Shown here: positions 14,882 to 19,085 of the stretch, piece by piece
How the letters are laid out: each line of letters starts with the position of its first letter
How positions within the stretch are numbered: the stretch's first letter is position 1
Assembly (NCBI GenBank): GCA_003522105.1
Contig: DPGF01000079.1
Location: 1 to 19,085 of the forward strand
Source: Oscillibacter sp.
Lineage (GTDB): Bacteria; Bacillota; Clostridia; Oscillospirales; Oscillospiraceae
Length of the DNA stretch: 19,085 nucleotides
Direction: 5' to 3'
Made by a program: the position numbers and the translations under genes
The notes under the pieces: generated by a model
What the model was told of the DNA's origin: nothing
Database searches by the model: none
What the model saw: the letters and a program-made list of their open reading frames with translations, nothing else

Positions 14882-17872
14882 ATGGCAATCGAAACCAAGG
14901 AAATTACCTTCGAACGAGAAATCGAATACAGCCTGCTTGACCACGGCGGATACATCAAGGGTAATCCCCGTGACTATAATCGGGAGTTTGCTGTTGATAC
15001 GAAGCTGCTGTTTCGTTTTCTCCAAGAGAGTCAGCCTGCGGAATGGGCCAAACTATGCAAGAAGCATGGCGATGACGTGGAAACCGGTTTTCTAAAAAAG
15101 CTGTACCGGGACTTGGATACCCATGGTATGCTGTATGTTCTTCGCCACGGCATCGTGGATGCCCCGGCAAAGTTCTCCATGTGTTTCTTCAAACCTGCCA
15201 GCGGTATGAACCAGACCAGTCAGGCGCTTTATGAGAAAAATATTCTCTCCATTACCCGGCAGGTGCATTACAGTCTGAAAAACGAAAACTCTATTGATGT
15301 CGTATTATTTATCAACGGCTTGCCGGTGGCAACTTTGGAATTGAAAAATCCGGCGACCGGTCAGACCGTCGAAAATGCAAAGCATCAGTACATGAAAGAT
15401 CGTGATCCTCGAGAGCTGCTACTTTCTTTCAAATCCCGGTGCCTGGTTCACTTTGCTGTAGATACCGACGAAGTATGGATGACCACCAAGCTGGACGGTA
15501 TCAATACATACTTTCTGCCATTCAACAGAGGCAATAATGGAGGCAAGGGAAATCCCGTCGGCAGTGGAACATACCGCACTTCCTATTTGTGGGACGAAGT
15601 GTTGCAGAAGGACAGCTTGCTGGATATCGTTCAGCGATTTATCCATCTTCAGGAGGACAAAAAGAATCCCAAGAAGTCCGTAATGATCTTCCCACGCTAT
15701 CATCAGTTGGATGTTGTTCGTAAATTGGTTGCCGATGTATACGAGCATGGCACCGGACGTAACTACTTGATTCAGCACAGCGCAGGCAGCGGTAAATCCA
15801 ATTCCATCTCCTGGCTGGCACACCACCTGTCCAATCTGCACGATAAAAATGATAAAGTAATATTCAACAGCATTATCGTGATTACTGACCGTCTGGTGCT
15901 GGACAAGCAGCTACAGGATACAATCTATCAGTTTGAACACGTGGAAGGCGTTGTAGTTAAGATTGACAATAATGCCTCTCAGCTGGCGGACGCTCTGAAC
16001 ACAGGCAAGAAGATTATCATCACCACACTTCAGAAGTTTCCATTCATTCTTGAAAAAGTGGACGATCTGAGTGGAAAACGGTTTGCCATCATCGTTGATG
16101 AGGCGCATTCTTCACAGACCGGCGAAGCCAGCAAAAAGATGAAAGCAATTCTGGACGATACAGAATGGCTGACCGAAGAAGAACAGCTTCAGAAGGTTGC
16201 CGACGAAGAAGCCAAAGAGGAGCATAAACAGTCTGATAGCGAGGATGAGATCACCAAGGAAATGGCCACTCACGGCCGTTTGACAAATTTGTCCTTCTTT
16301 GCATTTACCGCAACACCCAAGGCAAAGACTCTGGAAATGTTCGGTACGCCTGATGCAAACGGAATTCCTCGGGCGTTCCATATCTACTCTATGAAGCAAG
16401 CAATTCAGGAGGGTTTTATCCTAGATGTCTTGAAAAACTATGTGACCTATGACACCTACTTCAAGATAGGCAAGAAGATTGCGGATGATCCTCGCTATGA
16501 AAAGAGTAAGGCAAACAAGGCTTTGGGCAAATTCCTGAGCCTGCATCCGCATAATTTAGCACAAAAAACGCAGATCATAGTAGAGCATTTCCGTACCGTC
16601 ACCAAGAACAAGATTAGCGGCAAGGCTAAGGCCATGGTTGTCACTGGTTCCCGTTTGCACGCCGTTCGCTACTATCAGGAGTTCCAGCGGTATATCAAGA
16701 AGATGGGCTATGAAAACGAGCTTGGAATCCTGATTGCTTTCTCTGGTACTGTGCGTGACGGCGGCGAGGAATACACCGAAGTCAGTCTAAATGGTATTAA
16801 GGAAAGTGAATTGCCAGAGAAGTTCCACGGCGGTGAATACCAGGTGCTGTTGGTAGCAGAAAAATACCAGACCGGCTTTGATGAGCCGCTGCTGCATACC
16901 ATGTTTGTGGATAAAAAGCTCAGCGGCGTAAAGGCTGTACAGACCCTTTCACGCCTGAATCGAACCTGCTTTGGTAAAGAAGATACTTTTGTGCTGGACT
17001 TTGTAAATTCAACAGAAGATATCCGTGCGGCATTTGCCCCGTATTACGAGGAAACTACCATCGAAGAAACCACTGACGCAAATATTGTGTATGAACTAAA
17101 ATCCAAACTGGACGAATTCCGAGTCTACTGGGCAAGTGAGATTGAATCTTTTGCAAAGGTATTTTTCAAGCCCGGCAAAAAACAGGGCAATATGGACTTT
17201 GGCATCCTCAATAGCTTCCTCGACCCTGCTGTGGATCGATACAAAGGATTGGATGAAAACGAGCAGGAAGAATTCAAATCTACACTGACTAAGTTTGTCC
17301 GTGCCTATACATTCCTAACAAATATTATCCGGCTGGATGATGCAGGCCTCCATAAATTCCACGCCTATGCCAAGTTCCTGCAAAATAAGCTGCCGAAGCG
17401 TGAGGGTGGTGGACAGGTGTTTCTAGACGATGAAGTTGCATTGCAATATTATCGAGTTCAGAAAATTTTCGAAGGTTCCATAGCATTGGAGCAGAGCGAT
17501 CCTCTGCCCAATAAAATTCATCCCGGCAAACCAAAGCTGGAAGAAGAAAAGGCACCGCTATCTGAGTTGATCGATAAGATTAATGAGAAGTTCGGTACTG
17601 AGTTCACCAACATTGATAAGGTTCTGGAGCAGATTGTTTCTGACATGGATGCCAACGAAGAATTGCGTATCCAAGCGCGCAACAATTCTCAGGAGCATTT
17701 CCGTTTCCCGTTTAACGACGCTTTTATGGATGTTGTCATTGGACGTATGGCACAGAATCAACAGTTCTGCGAAAGAGTTCTGGACGATGCAAAATTCGGT
17801 GATACAGTTCGAGATCTTCTAATCGGCGTTGTGTATGATCGCTTAAGGCGACCGACAGATGCCCAGCTGTAA
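14882..17872 (+). CDS. hsdR: Type I restriction endonuclease subunit HsdR
   Basis: HsdR is the ATP-driven translocase and nuclease that cleaves unmodified DNA when bound to HsdM and HsdS. The 996-residue length is typical. The N-terminal HsdR_N nuclease has the PD-(D/E)xK core: Asp139 in SIDVVLFING and ELK with Glu153 and Lys155. The translocase follows with Walker A AGSGKS (301-306), DEAH (406-409), motif III FTATPK (475-480), and later helicase motifs around EKYQTGFDEPLLHTMFVDK and VQTLSRLNR. The C-terminal helical domain that contacts HsdM covers the last about 200 residues. A very strong GGGGGGTGG ribosome binding site precedes the ATG, unlike the coupled starts upstream, hinting that HsdR dosage is set independently. 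All catalytic motifs are intact. Confidence 0.97.
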   Translation: MAIETKEITFEREIEYSLLDHGGYIKGNPRDYNREFAVDTKLLFRFLQESQPAEWAKLCKKHGDDVETGFLKKLYRDLDTHGMLYVLRHGIVDAPAKFSMCFFKPASGMNQTSQALYEKNILSITRQVHYSLKNENSIDVVLFINGLPVATLELKNPATGQTVENAKHQYMKDRDPRELLLSFKSRCLVHFAVDTDEVWMTTKLDGINTYFLPFNRGNNGGKGNPVGSGTYRTSYLWDEVLQKDSLLDIVQRFIHLQEDKKNPKKSVMIFPRYHQLDVVRKLVADVYEHGTGRNYLIQHSAGSGKSNSISWLAHHLSNLHDKNDKVIFNSIIVITDRLVLDKQLQDTIYQFEHVEGVVVKIDNNASQLADALNTGKKIIITTLQKFPFILEKVDDLSGKRFAIIVDEAHSSQTGEASKKMKAILDDTEWLTEEEQLQKVADEEAKEEHKQSDSEDEITKEMATHGRLTNLSFFAFTATPKAKTLEMFGTPDANGIPRAFHIYSMKQAIQEGFILDVLKNYVTYDTYFKIGKKIADDPRYEKSKANKALGKFLSLHPHNLAQKTQIIVEHFRTVTKNKISGKAKAMVVTGSRLHAVRYYQEFQRYIKKMGYENELGILIAFSGTVRDGGEEYTEVSLNGIKESELPEKFHGGEYQVLLVAEKYQTGFDEPLLHTMFVDKKLSGVKAVQTLSRLNRTCFGKEDTFVLDFVNSTEDIRAAFAPYYEETTIEETTDANIVYELKSKLDEFRVYWASEIESFAKVFFKPGKKQGNMDFGILNSFLDPAVDRYKGLDENEQEEFKSTLTKFVRAYTFLTNIIRLDDAGLHKFHAYAKFLQNKLPKREGGGQVFLDDEVALQYYRVQKIFEGSIALEQSDPLPNKIHPGKPKLEEEKAPLSELIDKINEKFGTEFTNIDKVLEQIVSDMDANEELRIQARNNSQEHFRFPFNDAFMDVVIGRMAQNQQFCERVLDDAKFGDTVRDLLIGVVYDRLRRPTDAQL

Positions 17873-17930
17873 AAATTATTGCCAAAACACAGATGCGCAT
17901 CTTGAGAATTGCAGCGCGGATGCGATCACG

Positions 17931-17969
17931 TAACGCACGAATTCTCTCAGAATACTTATGAGTGCGTTA
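17931..17969. repeat. Nested inverted repeat downstream of hsdR
   Basis: TAACGCAC (17931-17938) and GTGCGTTA (17962-17969) are perfect complements, with a smaller ATTCT/AGAAT hairpin between them. A separate perfect 12-bp palindrome AGATGCGCATCT lies at 17891-17902. Immediately after, TATAAT (17968-17973) resembles a -10 box but has no good -35. These may be mRNA 3'-end structure of hsdR or protein sites; purpose unknown. Confidence 0.45.
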
Positions 17970-17973
17970 TAAT

Positions 17974-18022
17974 AAAACGCTACAGGTTTCATCAGATTGT
18001 TGGATGAAATCTGTAGCGTTTT
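17974..18022 (+). terminator. Rho-independent terminator of the restriction operon
   Basis: A 20-bp stem (17974-17993 with 18003-18022) containing one G-T wobble and a 9-base loop, with the right arm ending in a T-run and further T-rich DNA. It lies about 100 bases after the hsdR stop. The A-run at its left foot would also allow termination in the opposite direction for the convergent XRE gene. Confidence 0.88.
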
Positions 18023-18157
18023 TGCGTTTTCTGAGCAGGTGTTCCAAGCTGCATTTTTACAGTTTGGAGACACTGCGAAGAAAATATGGGGAGTTCAGAG
18101 GGGATCACCCCCCTTTGGCGCCGGGTTTCCAATAGGGGCGCGAAGCATCCCTGTTGG

Positions 18158-18188
18158 CACACGATTTTCCGTAGGAAAGTCTAGTGTG
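18158..18188. repeat. 31-base two-part hairpin, oriT-like
   Basis: CACAC (18158-18162) pairs with GTGTG (18184-18188), and GATTTTCC (18163-18170) with GGAAAGTC (18174-18181) with one wobble, leaving a GTA loop and a TA bulge on the 3' side. An alternative pairing of AGGAAAG with the following CTTTGCTTCC is possible. A bulged hairpin followed by an unpaired A+T-rich stretch (TTATACC) is the usual layout next to relaxase nick sites. Confidence 0.45.
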
Positions 18189-18289
18189 TTATACCTTTGC
18201 TTCCGGCTGACGCGGGAAAGGGGGTGGCAGCGTACTCTGCAACAGGACAGAGTGTGGCGGCAAACGCTTTTTCGCGGCAGTAGGACAGG

Positions 18290-18346
18290 CGGATTTTGTG
18301 ATGTGAGCTACAGCGCAAACGCAGGATTTTTGAGAAGCAAAATCCG
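18290..18346. repeat. Two mutually exclusive hairpins sharing one arm
   Basis: CGGATTTTG (18290-18298) is a perfect complement of CAAAATCCG (18338-18346). A closer copy GGATTTT (18324-18330) can pair with AAAATCC (18339-18345) inside the same right arm. Only one of the two stems can form at a time, as in an attenuator or a switchable single-strand structure. Confidence 0.45.
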
Positions 18347-18410
18347 ACTGGCCGGAAAAGGAAGCAGGGGTATATAAAAGCCCTCGTCCCGCCGCAGCGC
18401 CGCCTTTGTT

Positions 18411-19085
18411 TCAGTGTTTCTTCCGCTTCCCTTTGCCGTGGGTCATGGTCGTTTTCCCACGCTGGCTGATGGGAGTTTTCAGGTGTTTGGACAGCTTCAG
18501 CACCTCGATCAAGTTGACAAACTGTTCCATTGTAATGGCATCGTAATCGATCCCTAATGTGGCAAGTAAAGCTTTTGCTTTCTTTTCTTCCGAGCTTCCC
18601 TCAAAGTTCATTGCATCCTGCAACTGACCCTGCATGGTTGCGGCGAGGGATGTTTCATCTGCCGTCATGGTATCAGGGTGGTGTTCACTCCGAATATCAC
18701 GAAGAATGCCTTTCAGGTCATCTGCAATCAGGTTCCCAAAATATTCATCTTCCCGAATCTGCGCCACTTCTAATGTCCGCAGATGCAGGTCATTTTCTTC
18801 GCCGCCATTTTTCATCAATGCCATCTGCCGGACAGCTTCCAGCACGGCGTTCATATCGTTGACGCGCATATCTGCGATCCGGTCAACGTAAATCTCAGCA
18901 TCCAGCATAAAGCGCTGGAAATCTTTGTGGCAGATCAGCTCCGACAGCAGCCGGTGGTTGAACTTGCCTGTTCTTAATACATCAATCGAAGCATCACTCA
19001 AATGCAGCTCATGCAGAGCTGTGTTTGGGTGATTTTTTGTTTCCGTCCGCCCCATCAGATAGTCGCAGGAAACACCGTAATAGTC
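18411..19085 (-). CDS. XRE-family helix-turn-helix regulator with long C-terminal domain (partial, N-terminus outside window)
   Basis: The reading frame is open to the right edge; an internal ATG at 19055 is not the start. The first visible residues DYYGVSCDYLMGRT are the characteristic end of the XRE (Cro/CI-type) DNA-binding domain. About 210 residues follow that I do not recognise: mostly helical and acidic (for example DLKGILRDIRSEHHPD), ending in a strongly basic tail (KGKRKKH). It is convergent with the restriction operon and ends 388 bases from its terminator. Large XRE proteins of this type are common in Clostridia integrative elements, where they control transfer or excision; that role is inferred. 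The last residues being very basic may indicate nucleic-acid contact. Confidence 0.75.
   Translation of the reverse strand, partial: DYYGVSCDYLMGRTETKNHPNTALHELHLSDASIDVLRTGKFNHRLLSELICHKDFQRFMLDAEIYVDRIADMRVNDMNAVLEAVRQMALMKNGGEENDLHLRTLEVAQIREDEYFGNLIADDLKGILRDIRSEHHPDTMTADETSLAATMQGQLQDAMNFEGSSEEKKAKALLATLGIDYDAITMEQFVNLIEVLKLSKHLKTPISQRGKTTMTHGKGKRKKH

Larger units (their letters stand above)
18023..18410. other. Structured non-coding region, possible oriT of the element
   Basis: This 388-base stretch between convergent genes contains no gene I can support. It holds several inverted repeats: a G-run/C-run hairpin at 18100-18111, the 31-base hairpin at 18158-18188, and the competing hairpins at 18290-18346. 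The style, and my recollection of similar DNA near mobilization genes of Clostridia conjugative elements, suggests an origin of transfer or another cis-acting site of the element. No relaxase gene is in view to support it. Confidence 0.35.
10440..19085. mobile_element. Putative genomic island (left junction in the 3' end of rlmD; right end outside the window)
   Basis: From about 10,440 rightward G+C content drops and gene content becomes accessory: a type I restriction-modification operon, an oriT-like structured region and an XRE-family regulator. The left border coincides with the abnormal C-terminal extension of the methyltransferase; rlmD/rumA 3' ends are known insertion targets of some Firmicutes integrative elements. 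There is no integrase, relaxase or second attachment site in view, so element type and right boundary are unknown. Confidence 0.45.

Noticed and set aside
17876..18073. 65-residue open frame on the minus strand
   Set aside because: It spans both arms of the strong terminator and the nested dyad, and has no convincing ribosome binding site or domain.
17997..18377. 126-residue open frame on the plus strand downstream of hsdR
   Set aside because: It starts inside the terminator hairpin, has no ribosome binding site, runs through several inverted repeats and has an arginine- and glycine-rich composition typical of translated non-coding DNA.

Overview
The window has two parts of different character. 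Positions 1 to about 10,440 are G+C-rich housekeeping chromosome. Positions from about 10,440 to the right edge are clearly more A+T-rich and look like an accessory island. LexA with a Bacillus-type LexA box, a YtrA-type GntR/ABC operon, SecA with a C-terminal zinc motif, strong AGGAGG ribosome binding sites and compact overlapping operons point to a Gram-positive anaerobe of the Clostridia. The high G+C suggests a gut Oscillospiraceae/Ruminococcaceae-like organism, but that placement is inference.

Core part, left to right. A leftward operon (promoter 1114-1142) encodes a GntR-family repressor, an ABC ATPase and the first seven codons of a third gene cut by the window edge. lexA reads rightward from a promoter covered by its own LexA box and ends at a bidirectional terminator. 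Leftward genes follow: a lipoprotein substrate-binding protein translationally coupled to pgeF, then secA, with a long hairpin between secA and pgeF. After a divergent promoter region, a beta-CASP metallo-beta-lactamase-fold hydrolase and an RlmD-type 23S rRNA uracil methyltransferase read rightward.

Island part. The methyltransferase has about 90 extra C-terminal residues, and the base composition falls where this tail starts. That suggests the left junction of an integrated element lies inside the 3' end of the gene. A terminator, a perfect 12-bp inverted repeat and a strong promoter then lead into a five-gene operon. Its genes are a Phd/YefM-like small DNA-binding protein without a toxin partner, hsdM, hsdS, an unrecognised one-helix membrane protein of very low G+C, and hsdR. 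The first four overlap by 1, 4 and 4 bases and hsdR follows after 15 bases, so they are almost certainly one transcript. This is a complete type I restriction-modification system with two unusual additions: a possible built-in regulator and a possible membrane tether, sensor or effector. A strong terminator closes the operon.

The far right holds about 390 bases of structured non-coding DNA, including a hairpin resembling an origin of transfer, and the 3' part of a leftward XRE-family regulator running off the edge. No integrase, relaxase or second junction is inside the window, so calling the island an integrative conjugative element is inference. The most interesting objects are the membrane protein inside the type I operon, the antitoxin-like first gene with its palindromic operator, and the chimeric methyltransferase end.
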